Translations under genes and position numbers: made by a program
Notes under the pieces: generated by a model
Database searches by the model: none
What the model was told of the DNA's origin: nothing
The model's input: the letters and a program-made list of their open reading frames with translations, nothing else
Assembly: GCA_949130485.1 (NCBI GenBank)
Contig: OX422199.1
Coordinates: forward strand, 7,102,402 to 7,166,401
Source of the DNA: Agelas oroides
Lineage: Eukaryota; Porifera; Demospongiae; Agelasida; Agelasidae
Direction: 5' to 3'
DNA length: 64,000 nt
Part shown: positions 1 to 12,121 of the stretch, in pieces
How the letters are laid out: the number at the start of each line of letters is the position of its first letter
Position numbering within the stretch: the stretch's first letter is position 1

Positions 1-1357
1 CAATTATAGACCCATTGCTTTGGCCCCCAATCTGAGTAAGGTTCTTGAATGGTGTATACTACTACAGTTTGGCTCCTACTTATCAACGTCTGATTTGCAG
101 TTTGGCTTCAAAAGTGGCACTTCCACTGATTCTTGTACAGGTCTGCTAAAGAATACTATTGCCCTTCACATCCATCGTAAGACTAAGGTCTATGGCTGCT
201 TTCTAGATGCCAGTAAAGCGTTTGATAGAGTAAGTCATAACACCCTGTTCAATATCCTTGAGAGGAGAAATGTACCCCCTATTTTACTGCGCTTTCTTTG
301 GTCTTGGTACAAAGACCAGTCTTGCACTGTTAAATGGAACTCCTATGTATCCGACCCCTTTGGTGTAACAAATGGTGTACGTCAAGGTGGGGTACTATCA
401 CCAGTCTTATTTACGGTCTATCTGGATGAGCTGCTCCAGCGCTTGTCTACTCTCGATATTGGTTGTCATGTTGGCCATCATTATGTTGGCTCCTTATGTT
501 ATGCTGATGATATTGCCCTTCTTGCTCCATCACCCTCTGCTCTCAGAATTCTTCTCAGAGAATGTGAACTCTTTGCCACTGATCACAATCTTACCTTCAA
601 TGCTGCCAAAACTCAGTTAATCTGTTTTCTTTCTTCTCAGGTCACCTTCTCGAATTCTCTGACACTGTTACCCACCTTGGTCACGTTTTACACTGTTCGC
701 TTGATGACAGTGATGACATCAAGAGAGCCACACTTGAAATGTGTAAAAAAGCCAATATTATCCTAAGTACCTTTTCTTCGTGTGATCCGCATGTCAAGAC
801 GGTCCTCTTTAACTCACACTGCTTGTCGTTGTATGGTGGTGCTCTCTGGGACATTACTTGCAGACAGCTTACTTCCTTGGAGGTTGCCTTCAATAATATT
901 CTCAGGCGAATTTGGAGGGTCCCAAGAAACTGCCACACTCGAATTCTGCATAAAATTGCACATCTTGATAGTGTTCTCAATCGACTTATACGTTTATCTG
1001 ACCGTTTTTCAAGAAAGACCTGCGAGTCGAATTCATATTTGCTTCATGACTCCTTTACCCTATTCAACACCAATGTGTTTACTCCAGTTGGCAGCAATCG
1101 CTACTGTGCTCACAAATATGTGAAATTGTACTTTGAGGAAGACCTTATTTGTGCTGACTTTGCAAGATACCTGCGCATCAGTGACTCCAGTGTAAGAGAT
1201 TTGGACATTGAGTCAATGATACAAATTATTTGTTGTAACTAATTATCTTCACTTAATTATTTTAGTGTCTTCCTTTACCTTTACTTCTACCCTCCTGTAC
1301 ACCTAAATTTGGTGTGTTTATCGAAAATTATTATTATTATTATTATTATTATTATTG
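1..1357 (+). mobile_element. LINE (non-LTR retrotransposon) 3' part, frameshifted
   Basis: This is the 3' part of a LINE, cut by the left window edge. The first frame (about 20-766) carries reverse transcriptase blocks in order: FLDASKAFDRVSHNTLFNIL (block A), GVRQGGVLSPVLF (block B) and CYADDIALLAP with the catalytic YADD at 500-511. A second frame (739-1242) continues the protein after the polymerase domain, so a frameshift lies near 730-766. The element ends in a TTA microsatellite (about 1328-1356), a 3' end typical of CR1/L2-like LINEs. The clade is inferred only. There is no endonuclease in the window. It is a dead copy lying in what would be the first intron of the EGF-receptor paralogue whose exon 1 is at 1624-1738. 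Confidence 0.85.
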
Positions 1358-1623
1358 ACCCAATACCATCTAGCAATAACAGTTTCCCACACTTGTTGAT
1401 AAACCAATGTTATTTTGACAGTGGAGGTTGATATTGTGTTGATTGACAATCTGGGAGTTGATACTCCCACTAACCAATATGCACTCAGATTGGATGTCCG
1501 CTTGCCTGTGTAGTACGTTACATTATTCTGTGTTGCATCGGTCCTTTAACATGCGCATCTTGGGGTGTAAATACGTCCACAAGTATAAAGCTAAAATATA
1601 CGTATGCGCACATACTGTCTTAC

Positions 1624-1738
1624 CCGGGCTGTCCTCAACGGTGCAGTCCCCAGAATAGAAATTGCCATAAGCAGGACCGGGAGCGAGAAACAAGACGAAG
1701 TTCCAGAGGAGAGAAAACGCTACCAGTTGCCTCGACAT
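1624..1738 (-). CDS. Signal-peptide exon 1 of a third EGF-receptor paralogue (gene C)
   Basis: Read on the minus strand from ATG at 1738, this exon encodes 38 residues starting MSRQLVAFSLLWNF with a hydrophobic core and LAPGPAYG before the probable signal-peptidase site. It ends in DSPG followed by a GTAAG donor at 1623. Length (115 nt) and phase (1) equal those of exon 1 of gene B (36195-36309), and most residues match genes A and B. No exon 2 follows within the window: the next 1.6 kb holds a LINE. The rest of the gene probably lies to the left, or has been lost. Confidence 0.7.
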
Positions 1739-1775
1739 GATTGCAACTGCACTGGACTACCTTTGTGTGCCAGAG

Positions 1776-1804
1776 TATATAACTGCACACCAACAACGGA
1801 AACG
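1776..1804 (-). promoter_or_regulatory. Putative core promoter of gene C (TATA-like and CGTTTCCG)
   Basis: Upstream of the exon 1 ATG there is a TATATA at 1776-1781 and the octamer CGGAAACG (plus-strand reading) at 1797-1804. The same octamer stands 59-82 bp upstream of the start codons of genes A and B. Function is inferred from conservation among the three paralogues. Confidence 0.4.
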
Positions 1805-2519
1805 CACATTACACAAGAACGTCCGGTTCATGTACTCGACGTACCCCTCCGACTATACGTCAGCCTGCGGGCGGGACTCAGCTAACCACATGATCCATGT
1901 TTAGACAGTTCTCTACTGCAAGAGATATATCGCGCGATGCTACTCACCTAGATGTCAGGTTTCTCTGGGCCTGTAACAACAGAATCCATGCTATTTCTTG
2001 CTGTCCAAGTCTTCAACTGTGCAATGCATCCACTCACGTAAACCTTTACATGTCTTCATGCTACTGATGTTGTAAGTAAGAAAATTGAAGAGGTTACGAA
2101 CAGTTGTTGAAATTAAACATGGCTCCTTGTTTGCTGCACCGGTCTTGAGGCTCTAGCAATAGGATCCTGTCTCTGGTTGTCACTCCTTTGCTCTTCAATC
2201 ATATGCTGAGAGGACATGATTGATGCATAGCCATGTGCCTCATCTTGACACTCCACTCAACCTTGTTATCTGTGTGTAGAGTGTGGTGAATTGGTAGAAC
2301 CATGGTAGAGTGTGACAGGATATAGTAGATTATGGTAGAATCTAGTAGAGCCATGTAGGATGAGTTTAGTGTATGGTACACAAAATTCTCTGGTTTTGCA
2401 ATTCCATAATCTTGACTTTGTTGATGTTTAGATGCTAATAAGGCCATCCACCTCACGTGTGTACTTGGAGCACCTAAGCCTAACCCACGCCTATGAATGT
2501 CATACATGGAAATGTGAGT

Positions 2520-2850
2520 AACAATTTCCAAGAAGTGCATGTTGGCATATGGCTTTATATGTCCAGTAACATGCCCCAAAACATAGCATTTACCTAGTAG
2601 ATTACCCTAGTAGCTTACTCAGTAACAATTTCCAAGAAATGTTTGCGTATTTAAAATGTTGTATAAATAGAAATGTCCTATATATGTCTAGTATTATACC
2701 CATAGTAACATGCCCAAAACATAGGATTTACCTAGTAGCTTACCCAGTAACATTTTCCAAGAAATGTTTGTGTGTATTATAATGTTGTATAAATAGAAAT
2801 GCCCTATGTCTATTATTATACCCATAATAACATGCCCAATGCCCTACAAT
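2520..2850. repeat. About 2.5 copies of a 125-130 bp tandem repeat
   Basis: Three successive copies of a unit containing CAATTTCCAAGAA, a TGTATAAATAGAAAT stretch, TATACCCATA and CATGCCCAAAACATAG follow one another with small indels. The surrounding 1740-5229 region has no gene I can support. It also holds a copy of a dispersed repeat at about 3030-3240. Confidence 0.7.
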
Positions 2851-3029
2851 ACAAATGTTGGATACAGTAGAATTGGTAATACATTACTAGTTACAGGCTA
2901 TGACAACACAAGGAAGCCAGCCTGACCATTCTAGAACAACAACAGACTGTGAGTAAATTCCTTACAGAGGTCAGGTGCAGAGTAGCAGCTATTCATGCAT
3001 GGCAAAATTCAATATTACCTTATATAGTT

Positions 3030-3240
3030 ATTTCATTGAATGAGTAAAGGAGCACAATGGGTCATGTATTCCTCTTATGTAGAAAATGTAGGATAGTAGT
3101 TTACAGAAGCTTTGTGAATAGTGTACACTAAAGTTTAGCTACTGTCTCAATGTGATTTAAGTTGGATATACTACCTATACTTGAAGTATAAACACAATAT
3201 ACTCCTCGTATAGGTGGTATATCCAATGCATGCTACCCTA
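3030..3240. repeat. Dispersed MITE-like repeat, copy 1
   Basis: It shares a TATTTCATTG(A/G)ATGA start, the core GGGTCATRTAYTCCT, and the second half GTATAAACACAATATACTCC followed by ATAGGTGGTATATCCAA with copies at about 6930-7040 (partial) and 20745-21010. Short inverted halves suggest a non-autonomous DNA element. Confidence 0.5.
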
Positions 3241-5229
3241 CCATGTTATATGCCCCAAGATGCAAGATTAAAAGGTTCTCATTGGGATGTGAATTGCCAG
3301 GCCACAGGCCAGAGGAAGAGCATATTGATGAGAGCCATGGTGTAGCTAACTACCACAGGAAAATCCTCTCATTCACCTGGGAAACTGCTGCCAGATGATC
3401 ATGCAGGTTGTATCATATTCCAAGGAAATACGATCATAATTCAGTGGTGATTCTGGTAGCTATCTTTCTTCCACCTACTACACCTAGCCTCATACCCAGG
3501 ATATTTTGCTCCTTGCCCACCAAAGAGCCTGTATGTGGCTAGGTCCCAGTGTTAATTGAACTGGTGATTACTATGAAAAGAATTCACAAACATAATCATC
3601 ATCCATTACTCCCCTCGCTTTTCATTATGCAGAGACGATGGATCCTTTAATTATAGTGCTATATATTCTGTTCATTGGACCTTCAAAACTGCTATAACTC
3701 AGTGATTAATTTTTGCAGGGTAGAAATGTCCAACCACCATCATAATTCAGTGGTAGTTCTGGTCAGGTAGCTATCTTTCCTTGATCTGGTTGTATCTTAT
3801 GTACAAGAGGTTTACTTATGTACAAGCACATATGCTTGAGCTAGTCACATACCCACCCCATACAGAGTATATGGCTAATGTATGACCATAAATATACCAC
3901 TTGTGTTCCTTATCATGCTACATGACCAGCTCTGAAAAAGAGTATAGTGTTTACTAGGCATGATTTACAGATCACAGTATATTGTAGAAATTTTGATGTG
4001 TTCTATCAACTTAAAAGTGGTGTTGTTGTGCCGAAAGGTCAGTGTTTCCTTTTCTCAGAGCCGGTTGCATACAGCGAGATTTTTTTTACAAATGGTGAGG
4101 CTACTTACTATGTCTTTCAACACTTAAATTGATTGTTTAGCTACACTGTGGTTATGTATGTGTGGTAGGAAGTGAAGGAAGCAACCTTGATCAACATCCT
4201 GTTGTTTTAGTTTGTCGGTCAGCAGGGTACCGCTTTTACATACAAGACTAAACTGCAAGACGCACTCTTTGACTTCTATGCACGCAGTTCACCATACTTG
4301 CATCACTTAAATCATGTAAATTTTAGACCTGCAATTGAGGTAGAAAGGTGTATAGAATTACCTAGTCTATTAGACTGCAATATATCTCACACATGCATTG
4401 AAGAAAACTCAAAGACTCTACCAAATACATAACTGACCTAAAGATAATTGAAGTGTTTATATGGGAGAAACCTGCAAAATGTTGACTCTGCATTTGAAAT
4501 TGTCGGTACTTGTAAAGCTTCATGCAAGTTACTCCATCTGTGAGAAAAGCTACTGTGACATTCGTTTAAGCAACATGCATCAATGTGTACTTGAAACTAG
4601 TTAAAAAATTTCGTTGTCACTAGTGAGAAATTTTGTCAAACTTATCCTGTCACATAAGCTTCATACAAATTACTGTCACACTGCATACTGCACCAGTACA
4701 CTCACATTCTCATTTGGTTGTTTACTACCTTCATGTGGGAATTTGCTACACACTTAGTAGTAACATAAAACTGTACTACAAATTACTTGTAGCTATCTGG
4801 TATTACACGACACAGTCTGCATGGTTTGTGTCACGTACAGGAAGCATAATCATGCATAAGATGTAAACATGTAGATAGACATGCACATACATAACACATA
4901 AATGAAAAAGGATGTATGCTAACAGATTTGTTTTCCAAGCTATAAAACACAATTTCTTGACTTTGCACCAAGTTGCCCTCGCAGAATGAAAAGAAGCACA
5001 TGTAACAAACCTTTCGGTCTTATATTAATAGATAGTTTCAGAGTCAATCTTAGTTTCAGTCTTAGTTTCAACAGTCATCTTCCTGAGCTTATACGTACTA
5101 AAATATGGATGCACACAGTATTGCCAGGTGTAATTACCTCTCCTGTAAAAATAAAGTACGTGTAAAAAGGTTAGTCTCAGAAATAAAGTGTCTTACTTTT
5201 TCAGTTAATAAAGTACATGTAAAATTTCA

Positions 5230-6060
5230 GTTGACCCCATCTCCAGGGCAACAGGAGCAGGTATAACTCCCATCTGTGTTAGTGCAGTTTACATTCTCAT
5301 TCCTCTCACATTCATCAACATCTATATTGGAATGGTAACGGACTACTCAAAGTTTGTACATGTCCCTGGGTAATTATGTGGTAGTGTTTGTTGTTATTGT
5401 CTATGTCAATTGATGATTTAATAACGTGTTTCTTGGTATTATTATTATCCTGTTCCTGGTAATGTTTTATTAACCCCATGTGGTATTCTTTACTTTGGCA
5501 ATGGTGTTGGCAAGCACTAGCCTTGCTCCCTGGTCACTCTCAGACTTTGTCTCACAGCCATAGAGAAAACATCCAGAGTGGCCTGGGAACAAGGCTAGGG
5601 AAACACCAAATCATGAATAACTCTATGTTATGCTGGTATTATCCCTGTGGTAATGTTCCTGGTAATGTTTGATTATATGGTTTCACCGCATGTGGTATTC
5701 TTCATTAGCCTCACTCCCAGGTCACTCTCAGACTTTGTCTCACAACCAAGGAGACAAAATCTGGAGTGGCCTGGGAACAGCTAGCTAGCTACGTAATTTT
5801 CTTACAAAGACTAGACACTACTTCCTCACTGTTTGGCTGAAGCATTTTTGTCAGCAAGAATCTGTAGCTCACAACAGCATTGGATCGGCAACCTATTCAG
5901 AGCCGTGCCCAACTTTAGGGTACCAGTTTGTGTGAGCATAGGAAAGTTGCAGCATCTTCAAGGCAAACTGATATGTGCTACAACTATCAGCCTTGTATCC
6001 AGTCTTGTATCATTGATCCTTCTATCTATAAGGTCTGTCATCCATGGTGTTCCTCTAATG
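5230..6060 (-). pseudogene. Broken EGF-receptor paralogue remnant (gene D)
   Basis: Two degenerate exons lie in the right order on the minus strand. About 5930-6060 matches the second N-terminal-domain exon of gene B: it begins IRGTPWMTDLIDRRIN, but the acceptor reads CAC instead of CAG and a stop follows. Then 5230-5321 matches an EGF exon: it begins DVDECERNENVNC, but the DCH region and part of the NPGYTG loop are deleted and the final Cys codon of GDGVNC is TGA. No signal exon, other EGF exons or membrane exon are recognisable nearby. Confidence 0.75.
5453..5785. repeat. Local duplication carrying two short foldback elements
   Basis: A segment starting GTTCCTGGTAATGTTT and containing CATGTGGTATTCTT occurs twice in tandem. 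Each copy contains a compact palindrome (5518-5597 and about 5706-5783) with ends TAGCC...CTCCC and GGGAAC...GGCTA, and an inner TCACTCTCAGACTTTGTCTC. The ends resemble the TAGCCTCGTTCCC MITE family described elsewhere in this window. Confidence 0.6.
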
Positions 6061-6474
6061 TGCAGAAACAACAATGAATAACCAGTGGATTAAAACATTC
6101 AGCAATCACTGTGCATTGTGAATGCAGGCACTAGTCGACTTGTACTTCTTACATGGCTGTTGAGCATAATATTACATACGCCAACTACATTGCATGTCCT
6201 GAGGTAGTTTTAATTTAAACAGGCATTGGCAAAACATCTCAACATAATATATTACATGCATGCATGCAGCAAAACCAGAGCATAGTCTAGCAAAACACAG
6301 TGGTTTCATCAGCAAGCAGAATGTACACTGGTAATTACATTACAGTAGTATACCTACATAGTTATGTAATGCCGCATGCTCCACCAAAAAAGGCAACTGC
6401 ACCTCCATCCGTCACTAAGCTATGTATTGACATGTGCACAACTCCAGTTCTCGTTGTTTGTAGACTAGGCAGGC

Positions 6475-6498
6475 GGGGGGGGGGGGGGGGGGGGGGGG
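6475..6498 (+). repeat. Uninterrupted run of 24 G
   Basis: Twenty-four consecutive G residues, read directly. Such runs form G-quadruplexes and are prone to length error in sequencing, so the exact length is uncertain. It lies in a gene-free stretch (6082-7231). Confidence 0.9.
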
Positions 6499-6631
6499 AG
6501 GTAGGACAAGTTCAGAGCATCACATGACTGCTTGGTCATTAATTGCATTCCTGACCTGATCATAAAGTATGTATTGAAAGGCTATAAATACCAACTGTGC
6601 AAATTTATCCTAAATATAGAGAACCTATATT

Positions 6632-6778
6632 ATTAATATGTCATACCATGGCTTGGAGTGCAATTTGACACTCATAACGTTACAAACCTTACTCGTACAG
6701 TTAATCCCAAATTGCACAAACCTTACGAGTGTAATTAATCATAAATTGTACTGCAAGCCATGGTATTACATACTAATT
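6632..6778. mobile_element. Small palindromic MITE
   Basis: The two ends are inverted copies: ATTAATATGTCATACCATGG at the left and CCATGGTATTACATACTAAT at the right, followed inward by matching CTTGSAGTRCAATTT segments. No coding capacity. The family is unknown. Confidence 0.65.
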
Positions 6779-7371
6779 AAGCACACTAAAACTGCATTTA
6801 TCTTCACGACAGATCTATTCCATTGTCCAACTTACATTTTGTGCACATGAGCTTGTCCTACCCCCCTGTAGACTAGGTCTCTGTAAACGAGTATAATCGT
6901 GCCTTTATACCACATTACATCACATTCTAAGTATTTCATTGGATGAACAGCGGAGTATAATGGGTCATATACTCCTATTTTGTAAAAGTTGTAAATAGTA
7001 GTTTGCACAAAACTTGCCAGCTACATGTTGTACCGAAATAATTTAGCCAAAATTGAGTTATAGCTGTTCGAGTCAGCCAATCACGTGGCTGCATAATTGC
7101 GTCACGACTTTTGTAATTATTGTTGTGACGTCGATCTACGTGCCGCGATATCACGTGCGAATCGGTCCCAGGCTCTCCCCCTCCGTTTTTATTTTCCGTC
7201 GGGGCGAGGGGAGAGCCTGGGAACGAGGCTAGTGGGGATGTTCTCTCTGTAGAACAGATTCTCCCCACATGCTTGTGTTCAGGAGAACAAGTCTGCGATA
7301 AGTGCCTACATCCAACTCAATTGGCTGCTGTGGTTCGTTCTATCAGAAAAGAGAACCAGGCCCTCAAACTC

Positions 7372-7778
7372 TAGTCTCGTGCCCAGACTACTTTTCGCCA
7401 AGCGGGAAAATAGTCCGGTGAACTGCCTATACCATTTTGGTTCCAATATTTTGAAACCACCATGACGTCACGTCAGCTGGATTGTGAATTCAAAAATCCT
7501 CTAGTAAACAGCAAACTCCAAGACAGCCTACTTGTACTCCTTTCGAAAGATATAATAGCCTAGTCTATACCCGGCAGCTAGTGTTGCCCGATCAACGTCC
7601 ATTTCGCTGGTAAATCGTTGGCACGCAATGTGGAATGCAATCTTCGATGACGTCAAGCGTTAAATTAGAAAAGAACAATGCGCCAGCATTCCGGCGCACT
7701 TGAACGAAAATGGAATAGGCAGTTCACCAGACCCTTTTTTCCGGCGGGCACAAAAAATGTGGTCTGGGAACGAGACTA
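7372..7778. mobile_element. MULE-like foldback MITE inside the LINE ORF1
   Basis: The ends are TAGTCTCGTGCCCAGAC and GTCTGGGAACGAGACTA. It is flanked by a perfect 9-bp duplication CTCAAACTC (7363-7371 and 7779-7787). The subterminal segments (CCGGTGAACTGCCTAT near 7412 and its inverse near 7707) are also inverted. Without the element and one duplication copy the LINE reading frame continues from ENQALKL into HILALEERVKALEN. The 9-bp duplication suggests Mutator-like transposition (inference). Confidence 0.85.
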
Positions 7779-7971
7779 CTCAAACTCCACATTTTAGCTC
7801 TCGAAGAGCGTGTGAAAGCACTAGAGAACCATGTTGTAGCGCTCAAAGAAGAATCATGCAACTCGCCCAAGGGGGCACAGCAAATCCAAAGCAGTAAACC
7901 GGCCATTCACTGATATGACAAATAACACCAGGTCTCACTGACCAAAGCCTTCAAGCTACACAGAAACAAGA

Positions 7972-8706
7972 GTGTTCCGCTGTAAGTCCTATGCTCAAGC
8001 TGCTAATGTGGAGGGCAATGGCAAGGCAAGGCACAGTAGGGGTAGCACACACTCCTGGAGCTCACTTGCAAGGCAACATGATCGTCAAGCTGGAGGCAAT
8101 GTGGGTAACGAAGCAAGCTTCAGAGTAATCTGGGGTATTCGGTTTTCCACCACAATGGAATCTGTGAAGTCCGTTCTCTCTCACATTGTCCCTCTTGATT
8201 CTGAGTCACTCCAAGTAACCAAATCCATCAGAAGGAATGAAGGTCGAACCAGGTGGTTGTTTACTATCATGGCATCCCCTGATAATCTCGCAACCATTGA
8301 AACATCTTGGACAACCTGCACCCAAAGTAACTGGAAACTCCAGGGGTCACTCTGTCCACCAGTACAAGTGCAAAGACAGTTGGCAGTGGACGCTCCAGAG
8401 CGATGTAAGGATGAGTTACAGCAGCCAAGAGCATCCTCTAGTATAGAGCAGGAACCAGAGCTAAGCAGCTCTACTATTCCTCACAGTGCTCTCCACACTG
8501 ATGCCAAGGCTGATACCACCACTGTTGATGATGCTCTAAATACAAGCACTGCCCTCCCTGTGGAAGATCTTTCCAGGGCAGAGCCTGTTAGGTCAAAGGT
8601 ACCTTCCTGTGATGCTGCTTCATATCCAGAGTCAGCAGTTGTGGATACAGAGGCTTCCCTTACCAGCCTGGAGTGCCCTCCTGGGGGTTCTCCGAATCAT
8701 GTTTAG
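7972..8706 (+). CDS. LINE ORF1 protein, C-terminal portion (part of the LINE above)
   Basis: An open frame of 244 codons. It contains FRVIWGIRFSTTMESVKSVL, reminiscent of an ORF1p RNA-binding fold, then a low-complexity Ser/Thr/Pro-rich end. It continues, out of frame, the coiled-coil segment EERVKALENHVVALKEE at about 7800-7850. ORF1 proteins bind the element RNA. This one belongs to the decayed LINE and is not a host gene. Confidence 0.55.
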   Translation: MFRCKSYAQAANVEGNGKARHSRGSTHSWSSLARQHDRQAGGNVGNEASFRVIWGIRFSTTMESVKSVLSHIVPLDSESLQVTKSIRRNEGRTRWLFTIMASPDNLATIETSWTTCTQSNWKLQGSLCPPVQVQRQLAVDAPERCKDELQQPRASSSIEQEPELSSSTIPHSALHTDAKADTTTVDDALNTSTALPVEDLSRAEPVRSKVPSCDAASYPESAVVDTEASLTSLECPPGGSPNHV

Positions 8707-8777
8707 CATAAGTGGCCCTGCCCACACCTCGGCCGGCTTGGGGGTGGGGGCAAATACTACTACCAATATACAAGTCG

Positions 8778-9592
8778 GATGCTATAACATAAGAGGTATC
8801 AAATGATGATTACACTCGCAAATTATTGAATCAACTGGATGTGTGTGCAATTTCGGAACATTAGCTCCATGATTATGATCTGCACCAACTACAAAATTTG
8901 CATGCTGATTTCAATGTCTTCTCAACTTGTTCACCGCCGCAGGAAGATATTATTACTTGTACTCCTCAATACATTAGAGGGAATGGTGGAGTAGCAATAC
9001 TTTGGCAGAAAACTCTTGATAGAAGCGTCCACAAGCTTCAGGATATCTCTAATGATAGGTTAGTGGCTATACAACTGCTCAATCTGCATCGTCCCATCTG
9101 TCTCCTGGCAGTTTATCTCCCCTCTCGCTCTGGTGACACTGATGTCTTTAAGGATAGTCTTGACTATGTGAACTTGGTGCTGGGCCAGCTCTGCTTTGAC
9201 AATGATGTTTATATCCTAGGTGATTTTAATGCCAATCCCGGCTCTGAGGGTGGACCACTTGCTACTACAAGTGTGAATGAACAAGGTCATATTCTGCTGT
9301 GCTACCTCAAGAAGTGGGAATACATCTCCACTCACCTCCAGCCACAAAGCAGTATCTCTCATTCTGCATCCCATACGTAAGTGAAGCTCATGGTTCCTGT
9401 AGCACCATAGATCACATTGTGGCACCTAGGCATTTACTCTCCAGATTCTCTGAGTGCTCGGTATGGGAAGAAGACCCATTGAACCTATCTGATCATTTAC
9501 CAGTAAGTGCTAACATTCAGTGCTACCTGCGGGCACAATCGCCCACTATTAAGCCCTCCATAGGTGATAAAAATGACTACAAACCCAACTAG
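8778..9592 (+). pseudogene. LINE AP-endonuclease domain, interrupted
   Basis: Two overlapping frames carry the endonuclease signature: VGCYNIRGIK near 8775, GNGGVAILW, GDFNANPGSEGG (9219 onward), STIDHIVAPRHLL and LSDHLPVSAN. An early in-frame stop and a frameshift near 9360-9410 break the domain. This enzyme nicks target DNA for target-primed reverse transcription in LINEs. Confidence 0.75.
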
Positions 9593-9598
9593 AGGAAC

Positions 9599-11442
9599 TT
9601 GGATGAAGAGGGAATCAACAGCACATACACTCAGGAGGTAGAACAGAGACTCAATGGGCTTCACATCCCCGACCTCCAATCCCTTGTCAATGACCCCAGT
9701 ATTATTAATTCGTATGTTGGTGAGATCAAGGAAGTGCTAATCAATGCAGCTAAGCAAACAATACCTCCAAAGCAATTTATACCTCATCGGAAACCTGGCT
9801 GGGACAAACATCTCAAAGCTGCCCATACCAAGTCAAAGCGTGCACACAAGCAGTGGATCAAGGCTGGACGGCCTCGTCAGAGTGACCACCCAGCTCAAAG
9901 GCAATGTAAAGAGGCCAAGTCCACATTTAGGGCTTGCCTGAGAGCACGCCAAAGAGAAGAGAACGAGGAATTCCTTCAAGCCCTAGATCTAGACTCCAGA
10001 GATCCAAGCAAACTGTTCCGGCAATTAAGAAGGGCCAGAGGGCAAAAATGTGACCCAACAACTATTTTAAACGTGGGAGGTTGCACCTACCAAGGAGAAG
10101 ATATCCTTTTCACCTGGGCATCTTACTTTGAGTCTCTTGCCACACCTTCTAACCAAGACTATGATGAGAGTTTCAGGCAACTCATCAATGCCGAATATGA
10201 GTCACTCCTGGACCTACCCATGGATGACTTCACTCCCTTCGCAGAGGAGGAGGTGGATGAAGCAGTACAGACCTTGAAACTAGACAAGGCTGCTGGACCC
10301 GACAGCATTAAACCAGAACACTTGGTCTTTGGAGGTCGACTATTGGTTCAGCATCTCACGCGTCTCTTCAACGCCATTGTTCTCTCTGGCCATATTCCCC
10401 CAGTTTTCCAGCAGGGACATGTCATCCCAATCCCAAAGGCCACACCAAGGACCTATCCAATCCCTCAAACTATAGAGGGATCACAACCCTCTCCAACTTT
10501 AGCAAGGTCCTAGAAAAGCTCACTCTCTTAAGAATACAACTCCAAGATTCACCCCCCTCCCTGAATCCTCTTCAAGGGGGGTTTAGGCAAGGCTATGGCT
10601 GTGCACACACAGCTTATGTTCTCCAAGAAGCTATTCAGTCTCTTCGAGAGAGGGGCAAGAAGGCGTACATTGCATTTTTAGATGTCAGAAAGGCCTTTGA
10701 CACGGTTTGGCAGGCTGGTCTTCTTGTCAAGCTGCACCAGAAGGGGATTAAGGGGCATCTCTGGCAATTGATCAACAATTGGTACAGGACAGCATCCAGC
10801 ACTGTCCTCTGGGCCCAACAAACATCTAATATTATGCAGGGCGTTCGGCAGGGTGGAGTCCTGTCCCCATTTCTATACTGCTTATTTGTCGACCAACTCC
10901 TTGATATCCTCTCTGCATCAGGGTTTGGAGTCTCCACTGACAATTTCTATTGTGGGGCCCCTATGTATGCCGATGACCTGGCTCTGGTGGCAGGTTCCCC
11001 AGAGGAGTTACAAGCTATGCTAGACATTGTGCATAACTATGCCCAGAAGTGGAGATATAACCTGAATGCGGACAAGTCAGTGGTGATGGTGCTTGGTGAA
11101 ACCAGTCACACCAGGAAGTTAGCCCGCTCTGCTAGGAAGTGGACACTTGGTGATGAGGTGCTTAAAGAAGTAGATGAACAACACCACCTTGGTATACTTA
11201 GGACTGTCTTTAACTCTACCATCCGCCGGACAAACAAGAGAGCAACAGCTGGCAGAAGTACTTTCTATGCTCTGAATTCAGTGGGATCCCGTTTTGGATG
11301 GTTGCACCCTCTCACTTCACTCAGGCTCTACCAGGCTTTATGTCTACCTCTCCTCCTCTACGGATCTGAGTTATGGACCCTCACTAAGGTGGAACTACTC
11401 TCTTTAGAACGGGTCCACAGGAGGATTTTGAGAACAATCTAG
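9599..11442 (+). pseudogene. LINE reverse transcriptase, frameshifted
   Basis: The first frame (9599-10513) carries VQTLKLDKAAGPDSIKPEHL and ends in a frameshift. The second part (about 10520-11442) carries GGFRQGYGCAHTAYVLQEA, FLDVRKAFDTVWQAG, GVRQGGVLSPFLYCLFVDQL and YADDLALVAGS. The two catalytic Asp of YADD (10972-10977) are intact, but the protein is broken. Confidence 0.8.
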
Positions 11443-11859
11443 GGATTACCCATCAGATGCCACTCAACCTCTCTAACTACTCTACTTGGTGTCCAGGACA
11501 TACAGACCCTGGTACAACAAAGACAGCTCAACTTTATAGTCTCTGTTGCTAATATGGACCCCGATGCCTTGCCCAGGAAGCTCCTATGTGCTAGATCTGC
11601 CGGCTCTACTGCCAAGGGTATCACACGCCAATATCATCAAGTTCTTTCTAACCTCAATCTTCCAGGCCTCTCTTCTCTACTCTCTGAACCCCCCAAGTGC
11701 TCATCCTGGAAGAAAGCACCTGGGCCTTACTTCATACCTCACATTCCTTGAAGAGTGCAACAATTACTATGCTAGCCAATGCGCCTTCAAGCCTCTCCAC
11801 CCAGCCCCCCATTGGAAGGTCACCATTGGGGATCCTAAGCTCACCCATCTGAATAACTT

Positions 11860-12121
11860 TACACTGTAAAAAAAAGTGGGTAGTTTTAACCCATTGCAGT
11901 TACCTCAGTTTCATGCCATTTTCCACATGATTGGACAATTTCATTAGCAAAGTATTTTCCCATGACATTTACTAATGTTCTAGAAAGCCTAATCAAGTTC
12001 TTAATCTGTTTGGAATCTAAAGCAGGCAGTGGGACTTCACTGTGTTTAACAATGCAGACAAGTAAGAGGAAACTGAGATAACCAAATTGAGTCAAAACAA
12101 CCTTTCCTTTTTTACAGTGTA
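11860..12121. mobile_element. 262-bp MITE inserted into the LINE 3' coding region
   Basis: The terminal inverted repeats are TACACTGTAAAAAAAAG at the left and TTTTTTACAGTGTA at the right. The LINE protein resumes on the far side (RIRLLVGCDGLEADAARFR from about 12124). The target duplication is not clear. The interior has no coding capacity. Confidence 0.75.

Noticed and set aside
681..980. Minus-strand frame of 99 codons
   Set aside because: It is antisense to the reverse transcriptase frame of the LINE at 1-1357.
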